A DNA stretch of 64,000 bases from JAFAHD01 sp035654355 (GCA_035654355.1 DASRXC010000078.1:22119-86118), one strand, 5' to 3'. Numbered from the stretch's first letter, positions 1 through 9,833 are shown. Program-made: numbers and translations. Notes: generated by a model not told the origin, from the letters alone.

Positions 1-2844
1 TTGCGATTGCGTCATCTCGCATTCGATCGTCTGCTCGGTGCGCGAAGGCAGATCGGCCGCTACTTGCTGCTTGAGGCGGCGGATCATGAACGGCTGGACG
101 CGCTTGGCGAGACGCGTCTGCTTCTCGGCGTCGCCGTCGCGCATGATCGGCGTCTCGAACGTGCCGCGGAAATGGCTCTCGTTGCCGAGCAGTCCGGGCA
201 TGACAAAATCCATGATCGACCATAGGTCGAGGACGGAGTTCTCGATCGGCGTGCCCGTCAGAGCAAGTCGCTGGTCGGAACGCAGCGATTTGATGACCTG
301 CGAGATCTTGGCTTGCGGGTTCTTGATCTGCTGCGCTTCGTCGAGCACGACCGTGCGGAACGGGATCTTCGCCAGGCTTTCCGCATCGCGCCGCGCCAGC
401 GCGTAGGAGGTTACGAGCAGGTCGAATTTGTCCGCGCTGTTATAGACGTCTTCGCGCCCGGCACCGGCCGAAAGCAACTGGACTTTGAGCTCAGGCGTGA
501 AGCGCGCTACCTCGCCGACCCACGTGTGCGTGACCGACGTCGGACACACGATTAGGTTCGGTGAACTGCCGCGCGCTTGGCGCTCGCGCTCCAAATAGGA
601 GAGCACCTGCAGCGTCTTCCCGAGGCCCATGTCGTCGGCCAAGATGCCGCCGAACGCGTAGCGCCCCAGATAGGCTAGAAAATCCAGGCCGCGCCGTTGA
701 TACGGCCGCAAGATCTTGGCGAGATGTTTCGGCGGATCACACTCCTCGATGCCCGAGAAGTTGCGCACCGCTTCGCGCAGCTCGCGCAATTGCTCCGGTA
801 GCTGCGTGTCGCCGCACGCCTTGGCGAGATCGTCGTAAACCGACAGCATTTGTGCAGCCGACAGACGCGCAGTGCCGCCGCGCTCGAGGCCGCCGCCGAA
901 TCCACCGGTCGCTTCGCGCAAGAGCGCGAAGGACGAAAGATCGATGAACTGCCCGTCCGAGAGACGATGGTAGCGTCCGGTGCTCTGCCACAGCGCCTTG
1001 ATGTCATCGGGCGAGAGCTTTTGGCCGTCGAGCAGCAGCTCAACGGAAATCTCGAGCCAATCGATCGGCCCGAACAAGTTCGCAGCGCCCTTCGCGGCCT
1101 TTTCCTTCTTCGCGGCTTTGTTCTCGTCGCCGTCGACTTTGACGGAGACCTGCAGCACCTTGGGTCCTTCGGCGAGCGACTTCACCGTGTCGTCCATGTC
1201 GAGCTGATAATCGGCACGCCACGCCGGCAACGTCTCCGTGCCGAACTGATAGGCCGCGTCAGTCGGCTCGATACGCCAGGCCGTTTCATCGTAGTGCGGC
1301 ACTGTGTCATCCGGATGCAGCGCCGCTAACTGCTCGTAGGCGTCGCGCGCAGGCCGGCAACCCACTCCCTCGATGCGGCTGCGCAAGCGGTGCGCGAGCT
1401 CCGGCGTGCAATATGCGTAGCGCGCCTCGGCGCCTTTCTTGCCGCTATCGACACGCTGCAGCGGGTTGAAATCTTGCGGCGTCACGCGCCAGTTGGCGCC
1501 GCTGCGTGCATCTTCGATCGACGCCTCGACGGTGATGCCGTCGCCTTGCCAACGCAACCGCACGAGCGACTGCAGCGACATGTCGTCCGGCAGGACCATG
1601 AGCGCGGCCGCAGTGTCGCGATCGAGGAAGCGGTGCGCGCGCTCCAGGAACACCGGGATCTCACTCGCGGTGATGCGCACGCTGCCCGCCGACATGCGCT
1701 CGACGATGCGCAGGCTGAAGCTGCCATCGTGCAGATAGAACGTGCCGCCGTCGAACAGCCAGGCCGGGGTCCCGTCGATGGGCCGCACCGCCGAAACGTC
1801 GACGGTCGAAGCATCGGGCCGGATGAACGTTCCGGACAACTCGAGATCGCCGTGCTCGTCGCGCGGCCCTGACAAGCGCAGGTGCAGCGGCGCAAGCGCG
1901 ATCCGGACCGCCGGCATCTCGGAGGGATGGGCGCCAAGGTGATCGTCGTAGCGCACGCGCGGGTGTGCGATCAAGCGCAGCAACAGCTGCGCGAAGTTGT
2001 TGGTGAGTGCTTTGGTCTGCTCGCTCGTCGCACGGGCCAACGCATAGTCAGCGGGCGTGCCGAACATCGACCCGAGCGTTGCGTCGGCGAGAAGAGCAGA
2101 ATCGTGGCGATCCCACTCTTCACCGGTCAGATTCGCCTGCCGGGTCGTGCGATACAGCTGTTGCAGATCGGCATGCGTGCGCGCGACACCGTGCAGCTTG
2201 GGCGCGTCAAGACAGAGGCGCGCGTAGAACACGCCCAGCCGCTCGTCGAAGCCGACCACTACCCAGAGACGTCGCCGCGGCGTGACGCTCTCGTGGTGAG
2301 GCGTGAGCAGATCGAGCAAGTCCGAGCGTGCCGGGGCGACCGCGGTCGCCGCACCATTGCCATGCCCGTCGCCATTGGTGGACGGCTTCCCGGCGGCAGC
2401 GCTATGGCCGTTCCCTGCCGCCGCGGGCAAAGGAGCGGGCGGTGCGGCCGGCGCTTCGACGTCGCGAGTCGACAGCTCGATAAGGGTGTAGAGCGCGGCG
2501 ACCGCGTGCTTGCAATCGTAGCCGTAGCGGCACGTACAGTTGCAGCGCATGCCAAGCGGCAACCGCGATGCGTCGCGCGTCAGCGTCGTTGTGTGCGTCT
2601 CTGTGTCAGCGACGGTCCCGACGATATCGTTGCGGCGCAGATTCAAAGAACGGACCTTGCTGCGTTGAAACGCGGCAAGGCCCTGCGCGATGATCGTCTT
2701 CGGAAATGTGCCGTCGATCGAGGCCTGCGTCGGAATGTGCGACTGCCACGCTCCGAGCGGTGGCCCTCCGCGGTCCGGCGCAACACCCTCTTCAAAACGA
2801 AGCATAACAGGTTGTGCGGACTTGGTAGAAGCGCGGACAGCCAT
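1..2844 (-). CDS. SNF2-family DEAD/DEAH helicase with SWIM zinc finger (C-terminus cut by window edge)
   Basis: About 948 residues are visible; the gene runs off the left edge before its stop. A SWIM zinc finger (CNCTCRYGYDCKH) lies near residues 98-112. The SNF2 ATPase follows: Walker A DDMGLGKT near residue 738, DEAQ box near 834, motif III LTGTPIENS near 865, and the start of the C-terminal helicase half (VQPFMIRRLKQQ). Bacterial SNF2 proteins of this build are DNA-stimulated ATPases thought to remodel or clear DNA-bound proteins, including RNA polymerase; the exact substrate is unknown. I chose the ATG at 2844 because a GGAA-like site precedes it; the ATG at 2805 has no Shine-Dalgarno. 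Between residues 120 and 170 there is an Ala/Pro/Gly-rich linker. The large plus-strand open frames over this gene are shadows. Confidence 0.93.
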   Translation of the reverse strand, partial: MAVRASTKSAQPVMLRFEEGVAPDRGGPPLGAWQSHIPTQASIDGTFPKTIIAQGLAAFQRSKVRSLNLRRNDIVGTVADTETHTTTLTRDASRLPLGMRCNCTCRYGYDCKHAVAALYTLIELSTRDVEAPAAPPAPLPAAAGNGHSAAAGKPSTNGDGHGNGAATAVAPARSDLLDLLTPHHESVTPRRRLWVVVGFDERLGVFYARLCLDAPKLHGVARTHADLQQLYRTTRQANLTGEEWDRHDSALLADATLGSMFGTPADYALARATSEQTKALTNNFAQLLLRLIAHPRVRYDDHLGAHPSEMPAVRIALAPLHLRLSGPRDEHGDLELSGTFIRPDASTVDVSAVRPIDGTPAWLFDGGTFYLHDGSFSLRIVERMSAGSVRITASEIPVFLERAHRFLDRDTAAALMVLPDDMSLQSLVRLRWQGDGITVEASIEDARSGANWRVTPQDFNPLQRVDSGKKGAEARYAYCTPELAHRLRSRIEGVGCRPARDAYEQLAALHPDDTVPHYDETAWRIEPTDAAYQFGTETLPAWRADYQLDMDDTVKSLAEGPKVLQVSVKVDGDENKAAKKEKAAKGAANLFGPIDWLEISVELLLDGQKLSPDDIKALWQSTGRYHRLSDGQFIDLSSFALLREATGGFGGGLERGGTARLSAAQMLSVYDDLAKACGDTQLPEQLRELREAVRNFSGIEECDPPKHLAKILRPYQRRGLDFLAYLGRYAFGGILADDMGLGKTLQVLSYLERERQARGSSPNLIVCPTSVTHTWVGEVARFTPELKVQLLSAGAGREDVYNSADKFDLLVTSYALARRDAESLAKIPFRTVVLDEAQQIKNPQAKISQVIKSLRSDQRLALTGTPIENSVLDLWSIMDFVMPGLLGNESHFRGTFETPIMRDGDAEKQTRLAKRVQPFMIRRLKQQVAADLPSRTEQTIECEMTQSQ

Positions 2845-3178
2845 ACTTGTTTCCAGTTCGCCGCGAGTGCTTTGCCTCCCGCCTCTTCGGTCTCCAAGAT
2901 TCTCTGCTGCGCCGCAGCGAGCGGCGAGGAAAACACTTCTCAGTCTGTGCAAAAGGTGAAGGATTTAGGCGGCGCGCCGCCGATTGCGCGCCGCCGAACG
3001 ACGCTGGGAAACGCCGCGGCGGAGCGGACGCGACGCGACCCGCGTCTTCGCGCGCACAAAACGGACCTAGCAAGCGGCGCGTGCGCGAGGGCGCCGCCGA
3101 GCATTGGCCGAACGCACGGCGTGTCGAGCGTACCCTCGTGACGCTTTCGGCATTTCCATTCGACGGAGGAATCGCATT
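2845..3178. other. Divergent intergenic region, 334 bp, with a GC-rich inverted repeat
   Basis: This gap separates the helicase (minus) from a secreted-protein gene (plus), so it must carry both promoters. The only clear structure is an inverted repeat at 2968-2977 and 2986-2995 (GGCGGCGCGC / GCGCGCCGCC), whose left part sits inside a perfect 14-bp palindrome (2968-2981). It has no T-run, so it is not an intrinsic terminator. I see no convincing -35/-10 pair and no plausible gene. Confidence 0.5.
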
Positions 3179-4078
3179 ATGCAGCGCGCATCGCGAACTC
3201 TCTTCTTCGCATTGGCAGCGGGCGTCGCCGCGGTCGGTGCGGCGGCCATTCCACTGTTCGCGAGCGGCGCGACGCCGACGCAACTCACGTGGACGACGAC
3301 GACGACGACGAAGATGGGTGGTCCGGCGGCCATGTTCTTCCACCCCAAACCCACAAGCGAGACGACGATCATCGGTCCGCAGCGCATGCGCTCGGACAGT
3401 GAGAACGGCACGCAGATACTGCAGTGTGATACCAAGCGCATCATCAATGCAGACAACAACAAGAAGACGTATTGGGTGATGACGTTCGACCAGTACAAGG
3501 CGGCGATGGCCGCTTCCGTGGCCAAGGCGCAGCAGGAGATGAAACAGTACTCACCGCCGCCGAGCCAGCCGAATCCGTCGGGATCGCCGATCCAAGGCAG
3601 CGGTGGTGTGACGATCACCGTCAACACGGTGAACGATCCAACCACCCGGCAGATCTTCGGTATGACAGCGCACCACGTCACCGAGACGATCACCGGCACG
3701 TCGAACGGCACCGGCCAATGCCCGAACGGCGAGATCGGGTCGATGACCAACGACGAGTGGTACGTCGCCAACCCGGTCACGATCACGTGCGCGGTGCCGA
3801 GGCCGACGACGATGCCGCAGATGCCGAACATGCCCACCGGCGCTGGTGGCAAAGGCAGCAATCCGTGCCTCGGTCAATTCCAGATGCAGGCCACCGGCAA
3901 AGCGCACAGCCAGGACCGGTTCGCGCTGATACAAGATACGACGATGACCCTGGGCTTCAAGTTCACCATTCACGAAGAGGTCACGCAGTTCGAGAACCAG
4001 CCTTACAACCCGTCATCGTTCGATCCGCCCGCTGGCTATACCCAAGTCCCTGCGCCAACCGACTTCACGAAGCAGTAG
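3179..4078 (+). CDS. Secreted protein of unknown function
   Basis: 299 residues. The first about 29 residues form a classical signal peptide (basic start, hydrophobic core, ends FASGA), so the protein is exported. I do not recognise the mature part; its size and the pattern of a beta-rich domain with a threonine-rich start (TWTTTTTTK) recall DUF4412-like periplasmic proteins, which is only a weak suggestion. A Gln/Pro/Ser-rich loop lies near residues 120-145 and a Met/Pro-rich loop near 206-225. Two cysteine pairs are possible. The start at 3179 is set by a strong GGAGGA at 3165-3170; an upstream in-frame ATG at 3104 would destroy the signal peptide. It is monocistronic, followed 36 bp later by the MBL-cupin gene. 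Confidence 0.8.
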   Translation: MQRASRTLFFALAAGVAAVGAAAIPLFASGATPTQLTWTTTTTTKMGGPAAMFFHPKPTSETTIIGPQRMRSDSENGTQILQCDTKRIINADNNKKTYWVMTFDQYKAAMAASVAKAQQEMKQYSPPPSQPNPSGSPIQGSGGVTITVNTVNDPTTRQIFGMTAHHVTETITGTSNGTGQCPNGEIGSMTNDEWYVANPVTITCAVPRPTTMPQMPNMPTGAGGKGSNPCLGQFQMQATGKAHSQDRFALIQDTTMTLGFKFTIHEEVTQFENQPYNPSSFDPPAGYTQVPAPTDFTKQ

Positions 4079-4114
4079 AGCGTCCAACAGGATTGACCGC
4101 GGGGCGCACCGCAC

Positions 4115-5230
4115 ATGCGTCCCGTGCAACCCCTTTCGATCCCTGGCACCTTCATGTGGTCGGTATGGCAACCAGACCGCAACGTGTTCTTCAATTCGCA
4201 TTTCCTCGTACGCAAGGGCGGCAATATCGCCGTCGATCCGTTAGCATGGACGCCCGAAGACGAGACGCATATGCGAGAGCGCGGTGGCATCACGTGGATC
4301 GTCGTCACGAATCGCGATCACGAGCGCCGGTCGCGCGATCTTGCAAAGGTTTTCGGCGCGAAGATCTGCGCGAGCGAGCGTGACGCGCCGCTGCTCTCGG
4401 GTCCAGTCGATCAGGTCCTATGTGAGGGTGGCCGGCCCTTCGTGCAGCATGACGCGCCGCAACAAGAAGCGTTTGCCGGCATCCGGGTGGTCGAGCTCGA
4501 GGGTTTGAAATCGCCTGGCGAAATCGCGCTACATCTGCCAGAGCACAAGGCAGCGATCGTGGGCGACGCGCTGTGGGGAGACCCCGCGGGAAGCGTGCGG
4601 CTTCTTGCGGACGAGAAACTCCTCGATCCGGTCAAAGCGGTGCTCTCGCTGCGCAAGCTATGGGCGTTGCAGTTGGAGGCGCTGCTCGTCGGCGACGGCA
4701 TGTCGATCCTGCATGGCGCCGATGGAGCGATCGGACGTTATCTGGAATCGCGCCGTGACGTCTACGTCAATCGCATCAATATCGATGAAGCGCCGGCAGA
4801 GTCGTTCGTCGAGACCAGCCCGAACGGCACACGCTTTTCGGGAACCGAGCGCGAGATCGGATTGTACATCGGTGCGCGCAAGCTCGGGTACCGGGTGACC
4901 ACGATGGAGCCCGGCTCTCGCTACTGCCCGATGCACATGCACACGCGCGAAGAAGAGATGTTCTTAGTCTGGGAAGGCACGGCGACGATCCGCACGCCGC
5001 GCGGCGACATCGTGTGTCGGCGCGGCGATTTCATTAGCTTTCCAGTCGGAGAACGTGGAACGCATCAGCTAGCCAACACATCGGATGCGCCCTGCACGGT
5101 GTTGCTGCTCGGCTGGGCGGACCCCGACGAGGTCTGCTACTATCCCGATTCCGACAAAGTCATGATCGACGCGCTTGGACCCATCATCCTGCGGGCAAAG
5201 CCGACGCTCGAATATCTCGACGGCGAATAA
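4115..5230 (+). CDS. Metallo-beta-lactamase-like domain fused to a cupin
   Basis: 371 residues. The N-terminal about 220 residues look like an MBL fold, but the metal motif HxHxDH is degenerate: the corresponding strand reads VVTNRDHERRS and only the DH part survives. The C-terminal about 110 residues form a cupin with a good metal motif 1 (PMHMHTREEEMFLVWEG) and a conserved G(D)FISFPVG.RGTHQL motif 2. The cupin therefore probably binds a metal and a small ligand while the MBL half may be structural or sensory. I cannot name a substrate. The gene stands alone between the secreted protein and the convergent phosphoesterase gene. The start ATG at 4115 has no strong ribosome site. Confidence 0.75.
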   Translation: MRPVQPLSIPGTFMWSVWQPDRNVFFNSHFLVRKGGNIAVDPLAWTPEDETHMRERGGITWIVVTNRDHERRSRDLAKVFGAKICASERDAPLLSGPVDQVLCEGGRPFVQHDAPQQEAFAGIRVVELEGLKSPGEIALHLPEHKAAIVGDALWGDPAGSVRLLADEKLLDPVKAVLSLRKLWALQLEALLVGDGMSILHGADGAIGRYLESRRDVYVNRINIDEAPAESFVETSPNGTRFSGTEREIGLYIGARKLGYRVTTMEPGSRYCPMHMHTREEEMFLVWEGTATIRTPRGDIVCRRGDFISFPVGERGTHQLANTSDAPCTVLLLGWADPDEVCYYPDSDKVMIDALGPIILRAKPTLEYLDGE

Positions 5231-5257
5231 CAGCCGCGCGCGAAGAACGGGCGCCCG

Positions 5258-7576
5258 CTACATGCGGACGTCTTTGAGGTAGCGCCCGAGGACCTCGTTG
5301 AACTGCGCGGGGTCAACCGCGTCAGCCATATTGAAATCGAATCGCGCCGACGCTCGCGCGGCCGCGCCTGCGATCGGATTGACGGTCGTGAGGCTGATGT
5401 TCGGCACAGAGGCTCTCCACGGTCGCAGATCGGGCGTTGCCGAAAAGACGTCGGACAGCGGCGTCGCGGATGCGTCGAACTGGCTGAGCGGCGGCAACCC
5501 GAAGGCGAGCTCGATCGTGCGCAAGACGCTCGACGTCGTGTAGTGGGTGTGGTCGACCATACCGCGCGTCGAATACGCGCTGACCACGAGCGCTTCGATG
5601 CGCTGATTGCTGACATGGTCGGGACCAGCTTGTGCATCGTCCTCGATGCTGACCAAGAGCGTATCTTTCCAAAAGCGGCTATGAGTGAGCGCTTCGACCA
5701 TGCGGCCCAACGCGTAGTCATTGTCCGCGACCATCGCGTATGGTGTGCGCGCGCCGCCCTTCATCGCTGCGGTGTGATCGCTGGGGAGCCAGACGACTTC
5801 GAGATTGGGCAGCTGACCGGATGCACCGAACTGACGAAACTCGCGCAGCCATTCGACGACGCGGTCTTGGTCGGGATACGTGACGTCGAACGGGCGGTAG
5901 GCCGGATCGAGGAGCGCGTTCGTCGACGCATCAAGGCCGCGCGCCGGCGAGCTGGCTTCAACCGCGCCTTCGCCGTACAGTCGCACCGACAAGCCGTGTT
6001 TGACAGCGAGGTCCCAGATATAGCCGGCGCTTGGGCGCAAGATGGGATTCGCGAAGTCATAAAAGCCGTCGGCACGTCCTGCATAATCCGACGGCCACAT
6101 GCGCTGGACGAAATCATTGGCGTACCCGCCGTCGGCCCATTCGTGGCCATCGGCGCTGACGGTACCTTCGCTGTAGAACGCATCGAGCAATGCGAACTCG
6201 TCGGCGAGGCGGTGGATGTTGGGCGTCACCTTCTGACCGAACACCGCAAGCGAGTCGCTCCCGTTGCCGCGTGTATCGTCGCCGAGGACCTCGTCGTACG
6301 TGCGGTTCTCTTTGATGACGAAGATGATATGCTTGAACGGCGGCAAGCTCGCCGTTTGCGCCGCGGGCCGGTACGGCGAGTTGGCGCGGGCGACGCCAAG
6401 CCCGCCATTGAGCGCGCTGCGCGAGAGCACTTTCACCGTTTCCAGATCGCCGACGGCGGTGTTCGGGGCGTAATACGTCACATTGTCTTGTGCGCGCGGC
6501 ACGATCGAGCTGTGCACGAAGTCGGGATTCGCGTGGCCCGTTATCCCCTTGCCGTCGAGCACGTACAGCCGCTTGCCGTCCTTGGACATCGCGACGTCGG
6601 TCGGATACCAGCCGACGGGGATCGCGCCATACACGGCTGGTGCGCTTGTGCTGAGGTCGACCGCCACGACCGCATCGCTATCCGCATCGGCAACGAACAA
6701 CGTGTGCCCGTCAGCGGATAGCGCCAGGGCGTCGGGCGTCGCTCCTTCCGGCGAGTTCGGATACAGCGCGACATCGATCTTACCACGCAGTCTGCCTGTG
6801 AACGAATCGACCACATCGACCACATTGGAGTTCGCGCACGCGATGTACAGCGTGCGACCGTCGGCGCCGAACAGCATCGCACCCGGATGATCGTCAGTGT
6901 CGATGGTATCGAGCAGCGCGCCGGTTCTCGAGTCGATGACGCTGACCGACGACGAGCCCCAGTTGGAGACGTAGACGCGCGAGCCGTTGTTCGAGAGCAT
7001 CACTGCGTACGGCGTATCGTCGACATGGGTTGCGAAAACCGTTGCTCCCGAGCGGGGGCGCACCGCGACGAGATCGTTCGCTCCCGCCACCGCGGCGTAG
7101 ACGATCGAGCCGTCGAGTGAAACTGCAAGACCATTGACCCACAGCTTGCCGCTGCCGAGCGTCAGAAGTGTTGGGCTTCCTAGCTTCCCTGTCGACGAAT
7201 CGAATGGGAACTGTGCGATTCCGCCGTCTGATGCGGTTGAAGCATACAGCGCGTCTTCAGTCGGCGAGAACGCCAAGCCGTAAAACGTGTGCGCGATCGG
7301 CGCGCTGTCGGCGATGGTGCCGTTGTCTTGGCCGACGATCGACACCGATAGATCGCCGAATCCCGCGTTGGAGATCGCCAACCACTTGCCGTAGGGGTCT
7401 TGCACGACCCGCAGCGGCAGCGTGCCCAGCGGCAAGACGGTGCCGGCCGGTGTCACGCGCCATCCATTCGGCAACGCGGTCACATCTGCGGCGCGGGGTG
7501 CGCTTAAAGGCAAAGACAGCGCGGCGATGCATGCCGCGGCTACGATGAGCGCGATGTGCTGCGTGCGGACAACCAT
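5258..7576 (-). CDS. Secreted YncE-like beta-propeller / alkaline phosphatase-family phosphoesterase fusion
   Basis: 772 residues. A signal peptide (MVVRTQHIALIVAAACIAAL...) is followed by a YncE-like seven-bladed propeller made of repeats such as RVYVSNWGSSSVSVIDSRTG and KRLYVLDGKG, about residues 40-400. From about residue 420 comes a phosphoesterase/alkaline phosphatase-superfamily domain (HIIFVIKENRTYDEVLGD, a metal-site start, then VSADGHEWADGGYANDF). This fusion is a known bacterial family acting outside the cytoplasm, probably on phosphate or sulfate esters; the substrate is unknown. I prefer the ATG at 7576 (GGGG just upstream) over 7588 or 7672, which only lengthen the signal. It diverges from the NDH-2 gene. 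Confidence 0.86.
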   Translation of the reverse strand: MVVRTQHIALIVAAACIAALSLPLSAPRAADVTALPNGWRVTPAGTVLPLGTLPLRVVQDPYGKWLAISNAGFGDLSVSIVGQDNGTIADSAPIAHTFYGLAFSPTEDALYASTASDGGIAQFPFDSSTGKLGSPTLLTLGSGKLWVNGLAVSLDGSIVYAAVAGANDLVAVRPRSGATVFATHVDDTPYAVMLSNNGSRVYVSNWGSSSVSVIDSRTGALLDTIDTDDHPGAMLFGADGRTLYIACANSNVVDVVDSFTGRLRGKIDVALYPNSPEGATPDALALSADGHTLFVADADSDAVVAVDLSTSAPAVYGAIPVGWYPTDVAMSKDGKRLYVLDGKGITGHANPDFVHSSIVPRAQDNVTYYAPNTAVGDLETVKVLSRSALNGGLGVARANSPYRPAAQTASLPPFKHIIFVIKENRTYDEVLGDDTRGNGSDSLAVFGQKVTPNIHRLADEFALLDAFYSEGTVSADGHEWADGGYANDFVQRMWPSDYAGRADGFYDFANPILRPSAGYIWDLAVKHGLSVRLYGEGAVEASSPARGLDASTNALLDPAYRPFDVTYPDQDRVVEWLREFRQFGASGQLPNLEVVWLPSDHTAAMKGGARTPYAMVADNDYALGRMVEALTHSRFWKDTLLVSIEDDAQAGPDHVSNQRIEALVVSAYSTRGMVDHTHYTTSSVLRTIELAFGLPPLSQFDASATPLSDVFSATPDLRPWRASVPNISLTTVNPIAGAAARASARFDFNMADAVDPAQFNEVLGRYLKDVRM

Positions 7577-7645
7577 CGACAACCCCATACCTGAAGAATC
7601 GGTCGAATCGTTTGTCGAGCTTACAATTTTGTGGCGCAGGGGACG

Positions 7646-8962
7646 ATGCCTCCCGTGCGAACGCAGACTCACATGACCGGTGCTGCGCCCGCCACACCCC
7701 AGCGCGTCGTCATTCTCGGCGGCGGATTCGGCGGGGTGTACGCGGCGCTGGAATTGCAGCGCATGACGCGCTGGCGTCGTGACGTCGATCTCACTCTCAT
7801 CGCGCGCGACAATTTCTTCCTATTCACGCCGATGTTGCCGCAAGCCGCGACCGGCAGCATCGAGACCCAGCACATCGTAGTCAGCTTGCGCCGCGTGTTG
7901 CCGCGCGTGCTCGTCTTCGACGCCGAGATCAACGGCATCGACTTAGCTGGCCATACGGTGACTGTCACACATGGCGACGGCGCCGTTCATTCGGTCAAGT
8001 GGGATCAGCTAGTCATCGCCGTGGGCGGCGAAACCAACTTCTTCAATCTGCCCGGCGTCGCCGAACATGCACTCACGATCAAGACGCTCGCCGACGCGTT
8101 CGTGCTGCGCAATCGCGCCATCGACATGCTCGAGCAAGCCGAGCTTGAAGAAGATGATGCCGTGCGCAAGCGACTGCTGACCTTCGTCGTCGCAGGGGCG
8201 GGGTTCGCCGGCATCGAGACCGCGGCCGAGATGGACCTCTTCGTGCGCACGGCCGCGAAATTGTATCGCAACGTCAAACCGTCGGACGTGACGACGATCG
8301 TCGTCGACTTGCTCACACGCATCTTGCCGGAACTTTCGGAACAACTGGGTTCATGGACGCAGGCGACGCTCGAAAAGCGCGGCGTGCAGTTCCGTTTAGG
8401 AGTCGGCGTGAAGTCGGCCGACTCGAGCGGGGTGACGTTGAGCGACGGCACGCACATCGACACGCAGATATTCGTGTGGGCCGGCGGCGTTTCGGCTAAC
8501 CCGCTCGTCGCGCGCTTGCCGATCGCGAACGAACGCGGCCGCGTGCCCGTCAACGAGTATCTTGCAGTCCCCGGCTATCCTGGCGTCTGGTGCGTCGGCG
8601 ACGACGCTGTCGTCATGCCGCCGGGCGGCGGCCGCCCGTATCCGCCGACCGCGCAGCACGCGTTACGCGAGGGCCTCCACGTCGCGCGCAACGTCATGGC
8701 GACGATCGACCACAAACCGCTGCGCCCGTTCGCCTACACCGCCATCGGACAGATGGCGCACTTGGGCCAACACCAAGCGGTTGCGATGCTAGGCGGCCTG
8801 AAGATCTCCGGATTTCCCGCGTGGTGGCTGTGGCGGACATACTATCTGTTCCGGATCCCGACGCTCGAGCGCAAGATCAGGGTGGCGATCGATTGGACGC
8901 TCGACTTGATCTTCTCGCGGGATACGGTGCAGGTGAAGGTTCCCCGCGAAAAAAGCGGATAG
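7646..8962 (+). CDS. ndh: Type II NADH dehydrogenase (NDH-2)
   Basis: 438 residues. The enzyme passes electrons from NADH to quinone at the inner face of the cytoplasmic membrane without pumping protons. Visible: FAD-binding GGGFGGVYAALEL near residue 22, second Rossmann motif VVAGAGFAGIETAAE near 182, the conserved VWAGGVSANPL, and WCVGDDAVVMPPGG that contacts FAD. The C-terminal amphipathic stretch AWWLWRTYYLFRIPTLERK is typical of the membrane anchor of this family. The start at 7646 is favoured by an AGGGG site 4 nt upstream; a GTG at 7631 is in frame but has no site. It diverges from the phosphoesterase gene across a short 70-bp region. Confidence 0.94.
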   Translation: MPPVRTQTHMTGAAPATPQRVVILGGGFGGVYAALELQRMTRWRRDVDLTLIARDNFFLFTPMLPQAATGSIETQHIVVSLRRVLPRVLVFDAEINGIDLAGHTVTVTHGDGAVHSVKWDQLVIAVGGETNFFNLPGVAEHALTIKTLADAFVLRNRAIDMLEQAELEEDDAVRKRLLTFVVAGAGFAGIETAAEMDLFVRTAAKLYRNVKPSDVTTIVVDLLTRILPELSEQLGSWTQATLEKRGVQFRLGVGVKSADSSGVTLSDGTHIDTQIFVWAGGVSANPLVARLPIANERGRVPVNEYLAVPGYPGVWCVGDDAVVMPPGGGRPYPPTAQHALREGLHVARNVMATIDHKPLRPFAYTAIGQMAHLGQHQAVAMLGGLKISGFPAWWLWRTYYLFRIPTLERKIRVAIDWTLDLIFSRDTVQVKVPREKSG

Positions 8963-8998
8963 ATATGGGCCCGGCGGCGGCCCTATCATAAGGAAGAC

Positions 8999-9832
8999 AT
9001 GCGAAACGAAAACGATGTAGCCGTGGTCAAGCAAGCCTGCCGCGTGCTGGAATCAGACCTCGAGGCAATGCCCACCCTGCGCCAGCTGGCGGGCGAGCTC
9101 GGCGTTCCGCCGACGCGGCTGCTGCGCGCGTTCAAGAAGATCGCCGGCGTCTCTCCGCGCCAATATGGGCAAGAGCAGCGTCTGGCCAGGCTCAAATCGC
9201 GCCTTCGCAATGGCGAGCCGGTGAGTCGTGCGATTTATGATGCCGGCTTTGGATCGAGCCGCAGCGTCTACGAGCGCGCGCGTGCCGATTTCGGCATGAC
9301 GCCTGCGCTGTATCGCCGCGGTGGCGAAGGCATGAACATCGGGTATGCGATCGTCGATTCTCCGCTGGGGCGATTGTTAGTCGGTGCCACCGACGCGGGC
9401 GTGAGCTCGGTGTGCTTGGGCGGATCGGATACCGAACTCGAGCGCACGCTGCGCGCCGAGTATCCGGCGGCGCACATCGAGCGCGGCGGCGTGCATCTGA
9501 CGAGCTACGTCGAAGCGATCGTGGAATATCTCAAAGGACAGCGGCCGCACCTCGATCTTCCGGTCGACATCCAAGCGACGGCATTCCGCCGGCGTGTATG
9601 GGAAGCGCTGCGCGCGATTCCTGTCGGACAGACGCGTACCTATGGCGAGATCGCGGCGGCGATTGGCGAACCCAAGGCGGCGCGTGCGGTCGGCCAGGCA
9701 TGTGGTGCGAATCCGGTGGCGCTCGTCATCCCGTGCCATCGCGTCGTGCGCAACGACGGCAAGTCCGGCGGATATCGCTGGGGCAGCAAGCGCAAGCAGA
9801 AACTGCTCGAGCAGGAGCGCGCGCAGGCGTAA
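8999..9832 (+). CDS. AraC-HTH / O6-methylguanine-DNA methyltransferase (Ada-like, lacking the Zn-Cys domain)
   Basis: 277 residues. Residues 1-100 form an AraC-type helix-turn-helix; residues 110-275 form a methylated-DNA-cysteine S-methyltransferase with the suicide cysteine in IPCHRVVRNDG near residue 243 and the DNA-contact motif TYGEIAAAIGEPKAARAVGQA. It repairs O6-alkylguanine by irreversible transfer to its own cysteine. Classical Ada also has an N-terminal zinc-cysteine domain that senses methyl phosphotriesters; that domain is absent, so activation by damage through Cys38-type methylation is not possible. It could still bind DNA and auto-regulate. Start is supported by AAGGAAG at 8990-8996. 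Confidence 0.93.
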   Translation: MRNENDVAVVKQACRVLESDLEAMPTLRQLAGELGVPPTRLLRAFKKIAGVSPRQYGQEQRLARLKSRLRNGEPVSRAIYDAGFGSSRSVYERARADFGMTPALYRRGGEGMNIGYAIVDSPLGRLLVGATDAGVSSVCLGGSDTELERTLRAEYPAAHIERGGVHLTSYVEAIVEYLKGQRPHLDLPVDIQATAFRRRVWEALRAIPVGQTRTYGEIAAAIGEPKAARAVGQACGANPVALVIPCHRVVRNDGKSGGYRWGSKRKQKLLEQERAQA

Positions 9833-9833
9833 C

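Noticed and set aside
1882..3141. 419-residue plus-strand open frame
   Set aside because: It is antisense to the SNF2 helicase, is Arg-rich with no domain, and is a usual shadow in GC-rich DNA.
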